Assembly: GCF_010211745.1 (NCBI RefSeq)
Contig: NZ_PDWQ01000002.1
Location: forward strand, 186,001 to 250,000
Length of the DNA: 64,000 bases
Source of the DNA: Pseudoxanthomonas kalamensis DSM 18571
Lineage (GTDB): Bacteria > Pseudomonadota > Gammaproteobacteria > Xanthomonadales > Xanthomonadaceae
Direction of reading: 5' to 3'
Position 1 is the first letter of the stretch; each line of letters begins with the position of its first letter. This document shows positions 14,881 through 23,776 of the stretch, one piece after another. Both the position numbers and the translations under genes were made by a program. Below the pieces are notes generated by a model. It ran no database searches. It had not been told where the DNA came from and saw only the letters and a list, made by a program, of their open reading frames with translations.

Positions 14881-17670
14881 TCAGGTGCCGATGGCCTCCC
14901 TGAGCTTGCCGAACAGCCGTCGTTGCGCTGGGACGTCGCGTGCGATCACCTCCCAGCCTTCAGCACGCAGCGCTTCGCAGACCTCCCGGTCGGGTCCCTT
15001 GCACTTGCCGGAAATCGCCTTGATCAGCACCGTCACGTAATTCGAGGTGTCGCGGTGGTCCTTGCGCAGTGCGGACAGCGCGCCGAGCACCATGGCGGAG
15101 GCTTCCTCGGGCCGTCCGAGCTGTGCCATCGCCACGCCGCGTTCGGCATCGAGGACCAGCGATTCGGCCGTGTCCTTGCCGTTCGCGTCGAGATAGGCGG
15201 GCCGCGCGGCGAGATATTGCGCATCGGCGGCCCGTGGATCGCCGCTGCGCATCAGCAGGCGCGCCAGTGCGATCTGCAGTTGTGCGAGCTGTCGGCTGCC
15301 GGCGGGCTTGCTCTTGCGCATGCGTGCGACGAGGTCGCGCATGAGCGCGATGGCCTCGGGAAGCTGGCCGGTGTCGGCGAGGTGCGCGACCTTGTGGCGG
15401 GTGAGGGTCAGCACCCGGGCATTGTCGTTTCCGTAGATGGCGCGCATCCGCGGCAGCAGGTCCTCGACCGCGGCGTTGGCCTCGTCCTTCCGGCCCATGC
15501 GCAGCAGGATCCGGATGCGCACCTCCCCCAGATTGACGGCACGCACGGACGCCTTGCCCTCGATCGAGACCGCATCCGCGATGCCGCGGTCGATCGTGGC
15601 CAGCGCTTCGTCCAGGCGGTTGAGCTGGTACTGGCTCAGGGCCCTGACATTCAGCGCATTGATGGAAGTGACCGTCGGGCCAGCATAGAAACGGGCGTGG
15701 CGTTCCAGGATCCGGTCCGTCAGCGCCAATGCATCGTCGAAGCGCCCGAATCCCTCCAGTGCCAGCGCATACCGCATCAGGAAGGTATCGTACTCGTCCG
15801 CCGACAGCGACTGTTCCAAGTCCGGCTGGCGCCAGAGTTCGTCCTTTTTCGCGACCGATGCCGCAGTCTTGCCCGCGTTCCACAGGATGTCCGATTCGCG
15901 CACGGCAATGGCCGTGCAGAACCGCTTGCCGGCGCCGGGACACAACGCCCATGCGCGCGCATTCGCCGCTTCGGCCTCGTCGTAGCGGGAAGCGCCGATC
16001 AGGGCGGATGTCAGCCACGACACCATGGACAGGTGATCGCCGCTGCCAGGGCGAGCATGGGAGACAGCATTCTCGATTTCGGCGAGGCGCTTGATTTCCG
16101 CTGCCCAGTCCGTGCGTGGCTTGAGGACCAGTCGCGCAGCGATCAGTCGGGCTTCCCGGAGCAGGCTGTCGATGTCGCCTGCGGTGGGAGGCGCGAGACG
16201 ATTGGCTTCCTCCAGCAGGGCGACCGCCTCCTTGTTGCGGCCCGCCTGCGAGTGGATGGTCGCCAGCGAGACGAGTACGTCGGCAAGCGTCGAGGGATCG
16301 TCGGCCAGTTGCCGGTGCGCTTCGGATTCGGCGTGTGCCAGCAATTGCTTCCGCGGAATGTTGGTCGGCATGTTCCTGGAAGGAGAAAGCGACAGCAAGA
16401 GTTCCTGCAGGAATTTCAGTTGCCGTTGCGCCGAGGCTTCCGCCGTGGTCGCCTGTTCGACGGCGGCAAGAGCGGCGGCGCGCTGTACCAACGACATCCA
16501 GATGCCTCCGACCAAGGCGAGCAGCAAGGCGGTCGTCAGCGAAGCTGCCAGTCGGTGGCGCGCAATGAACTTGCCGAAGCGGTACCAGCCGCTGTCATGA
16601 TGCGCGGCCACCGGTCTGCCAGCCTGCCACGCGCGCAGATCTGCGCCCAGTTCGGCCGCGCCGGGATAGCGCCGGACCGGTTCACGGGCGAGCGCCTTTT
16701 TCAGGATCGCACCAAGGTCACCGACCAGTAGCCTGCGCCGCGCGCGATCGTTCTCACGATCCAGCAGCACGGCAGGATCGCGGCATTCGGCGTCGGCAAC
16801 GTCTTCGGGGAATTGTGGCGGCTTTCCGACCAACAACTGGTGCAAAAGACTGCCTAGGCCGTAGACGTCGGTGGCGGTGGTAATGGCTCCGCCATGCAGC
16901 TGTTCCGGTGCCGCGTAGCGCGGTGTGAGGGCATAGATACCGGTACCGGTCAGCTCGCTGGCGCCCTCTTCCAGCATCCGCGAAATGCCGAAATCCAGCA
17001 GCACCACCCGGCCTTCGTGATCGACCAGGACGTTGGACGGCTTGATGTCGCGATGGATGACCAAGTGCCGATGGGCGTATTCCACCGCGTCGCAGACTTG
17101 CAGGAACAGCTCGACGCGCTGTGCCGTATCCAGCCCCTGCTCGCGACACCAGGTTTCGATGTCGATGCCTTCGACCAGCGCCATCGCGAACCAGGGCGTG
17201 CCGTCCTCGGCCACGCCGGCGTCCAGCACCGGCGCGATGCCGGGATGGCTCAATCGCACAAGGATGTCGATCTCGCGGGCGAAGCGCGCCTTGCCCTCGT
17301 CCGTGGCTGCGGCCAGCGACAGCAGTTTCACTGCCGCCCTCTGCCCTGCCGGCGGCTGCAGCGAGCGGGCGCGATACACCACCGACATGCCGCCCTTGCC
17401 CAGCAGATCGGTCAGCAGCCAGCGCCCCAGTTGGCGGCCAGACAAGGCGGCGGTTTCACCAGCGCTGGCGGCCAGCGACGGCAACGGCGAATCCAGCACG
17501 CTGGGACGATGCTCGGTCGCCAGCATCCGCTCGGCCAGCGCCCGCACCTCGGACGGCACGTCGGGCGCATACAGTTCGGCCTGCCGCTCGGCCTCGGGCA
17601 GATCCATCAGCCGCTCGACCAATGTCAGCGCGGCCTGCCAATGCTTCGACGGTTCCCGTGTGTCCGTCAT
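14881..17670 (-). CDS. Membrane Ser/Thr protein kinase with a repeat-rich C-terminal region
   Basis: This is a 929-residue Hanks-type kinase. The N-terminal 80 residues are helical, and the kinase domain spans about 81-345: glycine loop GKGGMS (91-96), Lys115, catalytic HRDIKPSN (206-213), DFG (226-228) and APE (254-256) are all present, so it should be active. A single transmembrane helix lies at about 373-394. The large C-terminal part (400-929) consists of helical TPR-like repeats and would be periplasmic, acting as sensor. The ATG at 17670 has GAGGG upstream. It lies 39 bp after the small secreted gene, which follows an ECF sigma gene, matching the kinase-sigma pairs EcfK/PknS of Xanthomonas citri and EcfP/PknT of Vibrio. 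The likely role is to phosphorylate that sigma factor in response to an envelope signal. Confidence 0.93.
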   Translation of the reverse strand: MTDTREPSKHWQAALTLVERLMDLPEAERQAELYAPDVPSEVRALAERMLATEHRPSVLDSPLPSLAASAGETAALSGRQLGRWLLTDLLGKGGMSVVYRARSLQPPAGQRAAVKLLSLAAATDEGKARFAREIDILVRLSHPGIAPVLDAGVAEDGTPWFAMALVEGIDIETWCREQGLDTAQRVELFLQVCDAVEYAHRHLVIHRDIKPSNVLVDHEGRVVLLDFGISRMLEEGASELTGTGIYALTPRYAAPEQLHGGAITTATDVYGLGSLLHQLLVGKPPQFPEDVADAECRDPAVLLDRENDRARRRLLVGDLGAILKKALAREPVRRYPGAAELGADLRAWQAGRPVAAHHDSGWYRFGKFIARHRLAASLTTALLLALVGGIWMSLVQRAAALAAVEQATTAEASAQRQLKFLQELLLSLSPSRNMPTNIPRKQLLAHAESEAHRQLADDPSTLADVLVSLATIHSQAGRNKEAVALLEEANRLAPPTAGDIDSLLREARLIAARLVLKPRTDWAAEIKRLAEIENAVSHARPGSGDHLSMVSWLTSALIGASRYDEAEAANARAWALCPGAGKRFCTAIAVRESDILWNAGKTAASVAKKDELWRQPDLEQSLSADEYDTFLMRYALALEGFGRFDDALALTDRILERHARFYAGPTVTSINALNVRALSQYQLNRLDEALATIDRGIADAVSIEGKASVRAVNLGEVRIRILLRMGRKDEANAAVEDLLPRMRAIYGNDNARVLTLTRHKVAHLADTGQLPEAIALMRDLVARMRKSKPAGSRQLAQLQIALARLLMRSGDPRAADAQYLAARPAYLDANGKDTAESLVLDAERGVAMAQLGRPEEASAMVLGALSALRKDHRDTSNYVTVLIKAISGKCKGPDREVCEALRAEGWEVIARDVPAQRRLFGKLREAIGT

Positions 17671-17709
17671 CGATCGCCCTCGATCATTGCCCCAGACTGT
17701 CGCGTGGAT

Positions 17710-18105
17710 TCAATCTTTGTACAACCAGGTCCCGGAGCCATCGCATGGCTGCGCCTCGACCTTGCATGTATGCTGTTTCCCAAGTGCCCGAAACGTACTG
17801 CATTCAATCCGCTTCGAATACGGATTGGCAAGCTTCCATTTGGAAAAATCCGGCCCATATTTCTCCTTGGCCTTCTTCTTCCAGTCATCGATGGCAGAAT
17901 CCTTTGCCCGGTCTTTTATCCGGAATCCTCCGGTCTTGGAAAAGCCGAAGATCGGATCGACCACGCAGCCGTTCGAGCTGGTCGCTGGCCGCACCGGTGC
18001 CGGTCGTTTGGTCGCCTTGCCGTCGGCAAGCACTGCATCGGTCTGGCCGACGGCAATGGCGCAAATAGCAACCAGAACCAGGCGACGGAAGAAAGTTACG
18101 CTCAT
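17710..18105 (-). CDS. Small secreted cysteine-containing protein between sigma factor and kinase
   Basis: This is a 131-residue predicted periplasmic protein. MSVTFFRRLVLVAICAIAVG and a cleavage-like VLA/D near residue 28 are followed by a Lys-rich mature chain with four cysteines (two of them in CSTFRALGKQHTC). No family was recognised. It sits between the sigma gene and the kinase gene on the same strand and has its own copy of the sigma motif 50 bp upstream. That position makes it a candidate ligand or modulator of the kinase's periplasmic part, or simply a first regulon member. The start at 18105 was chosen over the longer frame (18141) because the signal peptide begins there. Confidence 0.72.
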   Translation of the reverse strand: MSVTFFRRLVLVAICAIAVGQTDAVLADGKATKRPAPVRPATSSNGCVVDPIFGFSKTGGFRIKDRAKDSAIDDWKKKAKEKYGPDFSKWKLANPYSKRIECSTFRALGKQHTCKVEAQPCDGSGTWLYKD

Positions 18106-18154
18106 TCGAATCTCCGGTTCGGACCGGATGGCGAATTGCATCCGGACCCAACAA

Positions 18155-18186
18155 AGACATTCGATGCGCGGTGCAAAAGCGGGCCA
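18155..18186 (-). promoter_or_regulatory. Predicted ECF-sigma promoter (copy 5, before the small secreted gene and kinase)
   Basis: Minus-strand TGGCCCGCTT (18186-18177), 12-bp spacer, TCGAATGTCT (18164-18155), with the ATG 50 bp downstream. It starts 7 bp past the sigma gene's stop. The spacer and leader differ from copies 2-4, so the two conserved boxes are not just part of the duplicated cassette. It would place the kinase under control of the sigma factor (positive feedback). Confidence 0.7.
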
Positions 18187-18192
18187 TGCCCA

Positions 18193-18747
18193 CTACTCCA
18201 TCAATGTCTGCAGCGCCGCTCGGGCCGCCGCCCACTCACGCTTCAGCGTGCGCTCGGACCGACCCAGCATCGGCGCCAGCTCGGCATAATCCAGCCCCGC
18301 GAAGAAACGCAGTTCGACCAGCTCGCGCCTCGCTGGGTCGATTTTCTGCAGCTGGTCCAGCGCCGCGTCCAGGGCCAGCACTTCCTCGGGACGGGTCTCC
18401 TGCAGCAGGTTGTCCTCCAGCTCGACCCGAACCAAGTCACCGCCATGGCGTCCGGTCTGCGCCCTGCGCGCATGATCGACCACAATCCAGCGCATCGCCT
18501 GCGCGGCCGTGGCATAGAAATGCTTGCGGCTCTCCAGATTCAGCGACTCGTTGCCGCACAGACGCAGGTAGGCCTCGTTGACCAGCACGGTCGGGGTCAG
18601 CGTGTCCTGCCCACCGCGGGCGATACCGCGGGCAATCTTGCGCAACTCGGCGTACAGCAACCCACAGACCCGGGACAGACTGTCCGGATCATCGGTGGCG
18701 GCCTGCCGCAATAACAGGGTGATGTCGCCGGTGGCGTTCTCGTCCAT
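18193..18747 (-). CDS. ECF sigma factor of the TIGR02999 / kinase-associated type
   Basis: This is a 184-residue sigma-70 family factor. Region 2 (about 8-90) has LLYAELRKIARGIAR and NEAYLRL followed by HFYATAAQAMRWIVVDHARR; region 4 (about 122-180) has ELRFFAGLDYAELAPMLGRSERTLKREW, a typical helix-turn-helix. At the place of the acidic DAED motif of region 2.2 it has TPTV (T51, T53). In kinase-linked ECF factors such a threonine becomes phosphorylated and supplies the missing charge. There is no anti-sigma gene nearby. The ATG at 18747 (AGGA upstream) is preferred to the TTG one codon earlier. It is followed by the secreted gene and the kinase. Confidence 0.92.
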   Translation of the reverse strand: MDENATGDITLLLRQAATDDPDSLSRVCGLLYAELRKIARGIARGGQDTLTPTVLVNEAYLRLCGNESLNLESRKHFYATAAQAMRWIVVDHARRAQTGRHGGDLVRVELEDNLLQETRPEEVLALDAALDQLQKIDPARRELVELRFFAGLDYAELAPMLGRSERTLKREWAAARAALQTLME

Positions 18748-18928
18748 CAATTCCTGCCCGCTCTACCCCATGCCATTCGCGTCGCAGCCGGAGCCTCTTC
18801 CGGCCGCTCGTGACTACTGAAGCATATCGCAGCGGGATGCGCCCGAGGTCAGCGAAAACACAAAGACTTGCCTGAAATGCCGATGCGCTTCACAAACCGC
18901 CTTTCCTCAGCCGTACGCTGCAAACAAC

Positions 18929-19528
18929 TCAGGGAAACAGCATCTGCTTGTGCCAGGTACCACCATCATCTCGGTGATAACGCCAGCGCTCATGCAGACG
19001 GAATTCGGCGCCGTACCAGAACTCGATCGCCTGCGGCACCACCCGGTAGCCGCTCCAGCCCGATGGCCGCGGCACCGGCTTGCCCTCGAAACGGGCCTCG
19101 ACCTGCACCAGGTGCTGCTCGAATTCCTCACGCGAGCCTAGCGGCTGCGACTGATGCGAGGCCCAGGCACCGATCTGGCTCAGCCGCGGACGCGAGGCAA
19201 AATACGCGTCGGCTTCGGTATCCGAGACCGGCTCCACCCTGCCTTCGATCCGCACCTGGATGCCGGCCTCGCGCAAGGTGCGCCACAGGAACAGCAGCGC
19301 CGCTTGTGGATTCTGCGCCAGTTCGCGCCCTTTCTGGCTGCCGGTATGGGTATAGAAGACGAAACCGCGCGCGTCAAAAGCCTTCAACAGCACGATGCGC
19401 GCGGAAGGGCGCCCGTCCGCCGTGGCCGTCGCCACCGTCATTGCGTTCGGCTCGGCCTCGTGGCTAGCCTTGGCCTCCTCGAACAGTTCGGCAAAGGTCG
19501 TCAGGGCTTCCGTGTACAACTCGGTCAT
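18929..19528 (-). CDS. pdxH: Pyridoxamine 5'-phosphate oxidase
   Basis: This is an FMN-dependent cytosolic enzyme oxidising PNP/PMP to pyridoxal 5'-phosphate, the last step of vitamin B6 synthesis and salvage. The 199 residues match the family in length. Recognisable blocks are [29 protein letters not shown] (FMN site), RIEGRVEPV, the [14 protein letters not shown] segment and the C-terminal [18 protein letters not shown] signature. The start MTELYTEAL at 19528 was chosen; the longer frame upstream overlaps the divergent kinase gene. The 38-bp gap to that gene must hold both promoters. Confidence 0.96.
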   Translation of the reverse strand: MTELYTEALTTFAELFEEAKASHEAEPNAMTVATATADGRPSARIVLLKAFDARGFVFYTHTGSQKGRELAQNPQAALLFLWRTLREAGIQVRIEGRVEPVSDTEADAYFASRPRLSQIGAWASHQSQPLGSREEFEQHLVQVEARFEGKPVPRPSGWSGYRVVPQAIEFWYGAEFRLHERWRYHRDDGGTWHKQMLFP

Positions 19529-19566
19529 GGCGGTTGGCCTGCGGGGGTTTGCGCTATTGTCGCGCG

Positions 19567-20418
19567 ATGACGTCCGCAACGCACCCACCTTCCGCTGCGG
19601 GGTTCCCCGCCGCGCTGGTCGAGTCCCTGCTGCGCGAACTGCCGACGGCGGCCGACGGACACGCACCCGTGTTCGGCATCAGCGGCCTGCAGGGCAGCGG
19701 CAAGTCCACGCTAGCCGCGCAACTGGCCGCAGCCGCAACCGGCGCCGGTCTGCGCACGGCGATGGTGTCGATCGACGACTTCTACCTGACCCGTGCGGAG
19801 CGGCTGCAGCTGGCGCAACAGGCGCATCCGTTGCTGGCTACCCGGGGGCCGCCCGGAACGCACGATCTGACCCTGGCGATGGACACCCTGGGAGCCCTCC
19901 GCATGCGGCAACCGGCCAGCCTGCCGCGATTCGACAAGCTGGCCGACGACCGCCTGCCGCCTGAGCGCTGGCCGCGCATGGATGCGGGTGTCGATCTGGT
20001 GATCTTCGAGGGCTGGTTCCTCGCCACCCCGGCCGAACCGGATCCAGCGCTGGCCACGCCATTGAACGCACTGGAGCGCGACGAGGACGCCGACGGTCGC
20101 TGGCGGCACCATTGCAACACGGCGCTGGCGCGCGACTATCCGCCGCTGTGGAACCTCATCGACCGCCTGCTGTTCCTGCAACCACCAGGTTTCGAGGTCG
20201 TACCGGAATGGCGCTGGCAGCAGGAACAGGGCCTGCAGGCCGCCGATCCGTCACGTCCGGGGATGTCGCAGGCGCAGCTCCAGCGCTTCGTGCAGCACTA
20301 CGAACGGGTCAGCCGGCAGGCCTTGCGCACCCTGCCGGCCTTGGCCGACCGCGTCGTCCGCCTAGACGCGCGACGGCGACCGCTGGACGACGGAGGCCTT
20401 ACGCCACCACGAAGGTGA
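19567..20418 (+). CDS. P-loop kinase, D-glycerate 3-kinase-like
   Basis: This is a 283-residue cytosolic P-loop kinase related to plant/fungal glycerate 3-kinase and the phosphoribulokinase/uridine kinase group. Walker A is GLQGSGKST (40-48). [24 protein letters not shown] (the substrate loop) and FEGWFLA are the family hallmarks. It probably phosphorylates glycerate to 3-phosphoglycerate. A TATTGT box ends 6 nt before the ATG and there is no ribosome binding site, so the mRNA may be leaderless. Its last 20 bp overlap the end of the convergent dodecin gene. Confidence 0.82.
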   Translation: MTSATHPPSAAGFPAALVESLLRELPTAADGHAPVFGISGLQGSGKSTLAAQLAAAATGAGLRTAMVSIDDFYLTRAERLQLAQQAHPLLATRGPPGTHDLTLAMDTLGALRMRQPASLPRFDKLADDRLPPERWPRMDAGVDLVIFEGWFLATPAEPDPALATPLNALERDEDADGRWRHHCNTALARDYPPLWNLIDRLLFLQPPGFEVVPEWRWQQEQGLQAADPSRPGMSQAQLQRFVQHYERVSRQALRTLPALADRVVRLDARRRPLDDGGLTPPRR

Positions 20419-20602
20419 TGCGCAGGTTGACCCGCCATTCCTGCACGTTGCCGGCATCGTCGGTCACCACCTTGATCTCGTTGACCCAGGCGCCCTTGAT
20501 GCCCTTCACCGTCTCGGCGGTCTTCTTCAGCCCGGACTTGACCGCGTCCTCGACGCTGCTGGCGGAGGAAGCGTTGACTTCGATGATCTTGGCGATGGAC
20601 AT
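20399..20602 (-). CDS. Dodecin (flavin-binding storage protein)
   Basis: This is a 67-residue protein of the dodecin family, which forms hollow dodecamers that bind FMN/riboflavin or CoA. SIAKIIEVNASSASSVEDAV, LKKTAETVKGIKGAWVNE and the C-terminal [12 protein letters not shown] match the whole family length; the Trp in GAWV is the flavin-stacking residue. A strong AAGGAG lies 8 nt before the ATG. The 3' end overlaps the convergent kinase gene by 20 bp. Confidence 0.95.
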   Translation of the reverse strand: MSIAKIIEVNASSASSVEDAVKSGLKKTAETVKGIKGAWVNEIKVVTDDAGNVQEWRVNLRITFVVA

Positions 20603-20662
20603 TCGGTGTCTCCTTACGTGTGGCGGCGATGCGCCGGGGCAGCCAGCCTAATCCGTTGCCTG

Positions 20663-20690
20663 TTAAGCGATCGCTACGGGGTGCTAGCAT
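20663..20690 (+). promoter_or_regulatory. Possible aroK promoter
   Basis: TTAAGC (20663-20668), 16-bp spacer and TAGCAT (20685-20690), 9 nt before the aroK ATG, with no ribosome binding site visible. Hexamer similarity only. Confidence 0.35.
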
Positions 20691-20699
20691 CCCTGCAGC

Positions 20700-21242
20700 A
20701 TGAATCCCGCCCCGAACCTCGTCCTGATCGGCCCGATGGGCTCCGGCAAAACCTCCATCGGCAAGCGCCTGGCCGAGCGATTCGGCCTGCGCTTCGTCGA
20801 TGTCGACCAGGCCATCGTCGACCGGGTCGGCGCCAGCATTCCCGCCATCTTCGAGCATGTCGGCGAAGCCGGCTTCCGCGAACGCGAGCGCGCCGTGCTC
20901 GATCAGTTGCTCGATGGTCAGGACCAGCTGGTCTCTACCGGCGGCGGCGCCGTGCTGGATGCGCACAACCGCAGCCGCATGCGTGACCGCAGCTACGTGA
21001 TCTATCTGCGTACCCGTGTGGAGACCCAGCTCAAGCGACTGAAGCACGATCGCCACCGCCCTCTCTTGCAGCGCGAAGACCGCGAACAGGCCCTGCACGC
21101 CATGGCCGAATTGCGCAATCCGCTGTACGAGGAAGTCGCCGACCTGGTGCACGATACCGATGGACTGAACCCCGGCCAGGCGGTCGGCAGCCTGGTCGAG
21201 CGCATTGCCCGCCTGTGGCAGAACAACGGAAGCCTCGCATGA
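20700..21242 (+). CDS. aroK: Shikimate kinase
   Basis: Cytosolic shikimate kinase phosphorylates shikimate with ATP (fifth step of the shikimate pathway). The 180 residues contain Walker [10 protein letters not shown] (11-19), the shikimate-binding FVDVDQAI (DxD), FREREAVL-type segment and STGGGAV. The stop overlaps the aroB start (ATGA), the conserved aroK-aroB pair of proteobacteria. Confidence 0.97.
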   Translation: MNPAPNLVLIGPMGSGKTSIGKRLAERFGLRFVDVDQAIVDRVGASIPAIFEHVGEAGFRERERAVLDQLLDGQDQLVSTGGGAVLDAHNRSRMRDRSYVIYLRTRVETQLKRLKHDRHRPLLQREDREQALHAMAELRNPLYEEVADLVHDTDGLNPGQAVGSLVERIARLWQNNGSLA

Positions 21243-22345
21243 CCTCCTCCCTGCGCCACGTCGATGTCGGCGGACAGACGCCCTATCGCATCCACATCGG
21301 CCCGCACCTGCTGACCGAAGGTGCCGCGTTGGCCGCGCAGGTTCGCGGCCGACATGTGTTGCTGGTCAGCGACTCCAACGTCGCCCCGCTGTACGCCGCC
21401 GGCGTGCGCGAAGCCCTGCACGCCGCGCGATCGGAACTGCAGATCGCCACCTTCGTGCTGCCGGCCGGCGAGGAATCGAAGACCCTGGCCCACTTCGGCG
21501 GCGCCATCGAAGCACTGGCCGGCCTGGGCGCCACCCGCGACGCCTGCGTGTTTGCCCTCGGCGGCGGGGTGGTCGGCGACCTGGCCGGCTTCGCCGCCGC
21601 CTGCTGGATGCGCGGCATCGACTGCGTGCAGCTGCCGACCACCCTGCTGTCGATGGTCGATTCCTCGGTCGGCGGCAAGACCGCGGTGGACATTCCGCAG
21701 GGCAAGAACCTGGTCGGCGCCTTCCATTCGCCGCGGGCGGTGTTCGCCGACACCGGCGCGCTGCGTACCCTGCCGATCCGCGAATTGCGTGCCGGCCTGG
21801 CCGAAGTGATCAAGTACGGTGCCATCCGCGACCCGCTGTTCTTCGAGTGGCTGCAGGCCGAGCGCGAGGCCCTGCTGGCCGGCGATGCAGCTGCGCTGGC
21901 CCAGGCCATCGCCCGCAGTTGCGAGCACAAGGCCGAGATCGTCGAGCGCGACCCGCTGGAAAAGGGCGAGCGTGCCCTGCTCAACCTCGGCCATACCTTC
22001 GGCCATGCGATCGAGGCCGAACAGGGCTACGGCGGCGCCGGCAACGACAACCTGAACCACGGCGAGGCCGTCGCCGTCGGCATGGTGCTGGCCGCAAGAC
22101 TGTCGGCCGACTTGGGCATGGCCACGACCGAAGATGCCGAGCGACTGGCCACCCTGCTGGCCGGCTACGGCCTGCCGACCGCGATCCCGGCCGGACTGGC
22201 GCCGGACGCCCTGCTGGCGCGGATGCGGCTGGACAAGAAGAATCTGGCCGGTCGCCTGCGGCTGGTGCTGTGGCGCGGCGTCGGCCATGCCGAAATCGTC
22301 CCCGACGTCGACGAAGCCGCGGTGCTGGGCGTGCTCGTAGGATAG
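21239..22345 (+). CDS. aroB: 3-dehydroquinate synthase
   Basis: This is an NAD- and divalent metal-dependent enzyme that cyclises DAHP to 3-dehydroquinate (second step of aromatic amino acid synthesis). The 368 residues fit. Seen: the NAD-binding [16 protein letters not shown], the substrate region [25 protein letters not shown] and the metal-binding [12 protein letters not shown] with a later [10 protein letters not shown]. The start codon overlaps the end of aroK by 4 nt, so translation is coupled. Confidence 0.97.
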   Translation: MTSSLRHVDVGGQTPYRIHIGPHLLTEGAALAAQVRGRHVLLVSDSNVAPLYAAGVREALHAARSELQIATFVLPAGEESKTLAHFGGAIEALAGLGATRDACVFALGGGVVGDLAGFAAACWMRGIDCVQLPTTLLSMVDSSVGGKTAVDIPQGKNLVGAFHSPRAVFADTGALRTLPIRELRAGLAEVIKYGAIRDPLFFEWLQAEREALLAGDAAALAQAIARSCEHKAEIVERDPLEKGERALLNLGHTFGHAIEAEQGYGGAGNDNLNHGEAVAVGMVLAARLSADLGMATTEDAERLATLLAGYGLPTAIPAGLAPDALLARMRLDKKNLAGRLRLVLWRGVGHAEIVPDVDEAAVLGVLVG

Positions 22346-22366
22346 AGCGCAGGCGCCGGCAACCGC

Positions 22367-22372
22367 TACAAT
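22367..22372 (+). promoter_or_regulatory. -10 box of the WGR gene, leaderless arrangement
   Basis: TACAAT lies exactly 7 nt before the ATG at 22380. Transcription would start at or next to the A of the ATG. No -35 match at the usual distance and no ribosome binding site. Confidence 0.5.
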
Positions 22373-22379
22373 TCACGCC

Positions 22380-22637
22380 ATGCGCGTCTTTCTGCAGCAA
22401 CGCCCGTCCGCGGGCGAAGCTCCCCGCTACGTCCAGCTGACCCTGCAACCGGATCTGTTCGGTGGCTGGGAGCTGCTGCGCGAAAGCGGCCAGCTCGGCG
22501 GTCGCGCCCAACTCCGGCGCGAGCAGTACCTGCTGCAGGACGAGGCGACCAATGCCTTCGAGAAAGCCCGCGACAGCTGCCTGAAGCGCGGCTTCCAACA
22601 GACCTTCGCGCAGGGCGCGCACATGCCGAAGCACTGA
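22380..22637 (+). CDS. Stand-alone WGR-domain protein
   Basis: This is an 85-residue protein made almost entirely of a WGR domain ([35 protein letters not shown], with the Trp-Gly-Arg motif degenerate as LGGRAQ). It is the domain found next to PARP catalytic domains and at the N terminus of MolR-type proteins, where it binds nucleic acid. No other domain is present. A nucleic-acid-binding role is inferred only. It lies between aroB and hemE on the same strand and has its own -10 box. Confidence 0.75.
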   Translation: MRVFLQQRPSAGEAPRYVQLTLQPDLFGGWELLRESGQLGGRAQLRREQYLLQDEATNAFEKARDSCLKRGFQQTFAQGAHMPKH

Positions 22638-22692
22638 TCCGCGACCCGCCGCTTCCGACCCGACCCAACGCCAACGCTTACCGAGATATCCC

Positions 22693-23769
22693 TTGTCCCA
22701 CGCCCCGCTCGAAAACGACCGCTTCCTCCGCGCCCTGCGCCGCCAGCCCGTCGACCGCACCCCTGTCTGGCTGATGCGCCAGGCCGGGCGCTACCTGCCC
22801 GAATACCGCGCCACCCGCGCTCGCGCCGGCAGCTTCCTCGGCATGGCCAAGAACCCGGAGATCGCCTGCGAAGTCACCCTGCAACCGCTGGCGCGCTTCG
22901 ACCTCGACGCGGCGATCCTGTTCTCCGACATCCTGACCATTCCCGATGCGATGGGGCTGGGGCTGTATTTCGCCGAGGGCGAGGGGCCGAAGTTCGAACG
23001 CCCGGTGCGCGATGCCGCCTCGATCGCCGCGCTGTCGGTGCCGGACATGGAAACCGAACTGCGCTACGTGATGGACGCAGTGCGGCTGATCCGCCGCGAA
23101 CTGCGCGGCAAGGTGCCGCTGATCGGCTTCTCCGGCAGTCCGTGGACGCTGGCCTGCTACATGGTCGAAGGCGGCGGCAGCAAGGACTTCGCCCGGATCA
23201 AGGCGATGGCGCTGAACGAACCGGCCGCGCTACACACGTTGCTGAAGGTCAACACCGATGCGGTGATCGCCTACCTGGCCGCGCAACGCGCGGCGGGTGC
23301 GCAGGCGCTGCAGGTGTTCGACACCTGGGGCGGGGTGCTGTCACCGGCGATGTACCGCGAATTTTCGCTGCCGTACCTGTCGCGGATCGCGCGCGAACTG
23401 CCGCGCGGTGAAGGCGACCAGCGCGCACCGCTGATCCTGTTCGGCAAGGGCAATGCCGCGCATCTGGAGGCGCTGGCCGACTCGGGCACCGAGGCGGTCG
23501 GCGTGGACTGGCTGGTCGAGCTGGGCGAAGCTGCGCGCCGCACCGGCGGCAAGGTCGCGTTGCAGGGCAACCTGGACCCGGCGGTACTGTACGGCTCGCC
23601 CGACGCCATCCGCGTCCAGGCCCGCGCCGCGCTGGACAATTACCGCGACGGCAATGGCGGCTCGCGCGAAGGGCACGTGTTCAACCTCGGTCACGGCATG
23701 TCGCCGGATATGAATCCGGAGCACGTCGCCGTGCTGGTCGAGGAAGTACATACCTACAGCGCGCGCTGA
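22693..23769 (+). CDS. hemE: Uroporphyrinogen decarboxylase
   Basis: This cytosolic haem-pathway enzyme converts uroporphyrinogen III to coproporphyrinogen III by removing four carboxyl groups. The 358 residues show the N-terminal signature [28 protein letters not shown] (catalytic Asp), [16 protein letters not shown] and the C-terminal [13 protein letters not shown]. The start is TTG at 22693: the frame has no nearby ATG, and [15 protein letters not shown] aligns with the normal start of the family. A TTG start may keep expression low. Confidence 0.96.
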   Translation: MSHAPLENDRFLRALRRQPVDRTPVWLMRQAGRYLPEYRATRARAGSFLGMAKNPEIACEVTLQPLARFDLDAAILFSDILTIPDAMGLGLYFAEGEGPKFERPVRDAASIAALSVPDMETELRYVMDAVRLIRRELRGKVPLIGFSGSPWTLACYMVEGGGSKDFARIKAMALNEPAALHTLLKVNTDAVIAYLAAQRAAGAQALQVFDTWGGVLSPAMYREFSLPYLSRIARELPRGEGDQRAPLILFGKGNAAHLEALADSGTEAVGVDWLVELGEAARRTGGKVALQGNLDPAVLYGSPDAIRVQARAALDNYRDGNGGSREGHVFNLGHGMSPDMNPEHVAVLVEEVHTYSAR

Positions 23770-23776
23770 GCCCCAC

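Noticed and set aside
13483-16731. A 1082-codon open frame on the plus strand
   Set aside because: It lies antisense over the kinase gene and its neighbours, is low in complexity (Gly/Arg/Gln), and has no domain; it is an effect of high GC content.
18771-18806. Possible sigma-motif promoter before the sigma gene itself (CATTCG and GGCC)
   Set aside because: The spacing between the two parts is 22 bp instead of 17-18 and the flanking box bases do not match, so autoregulation from this site is not supported.
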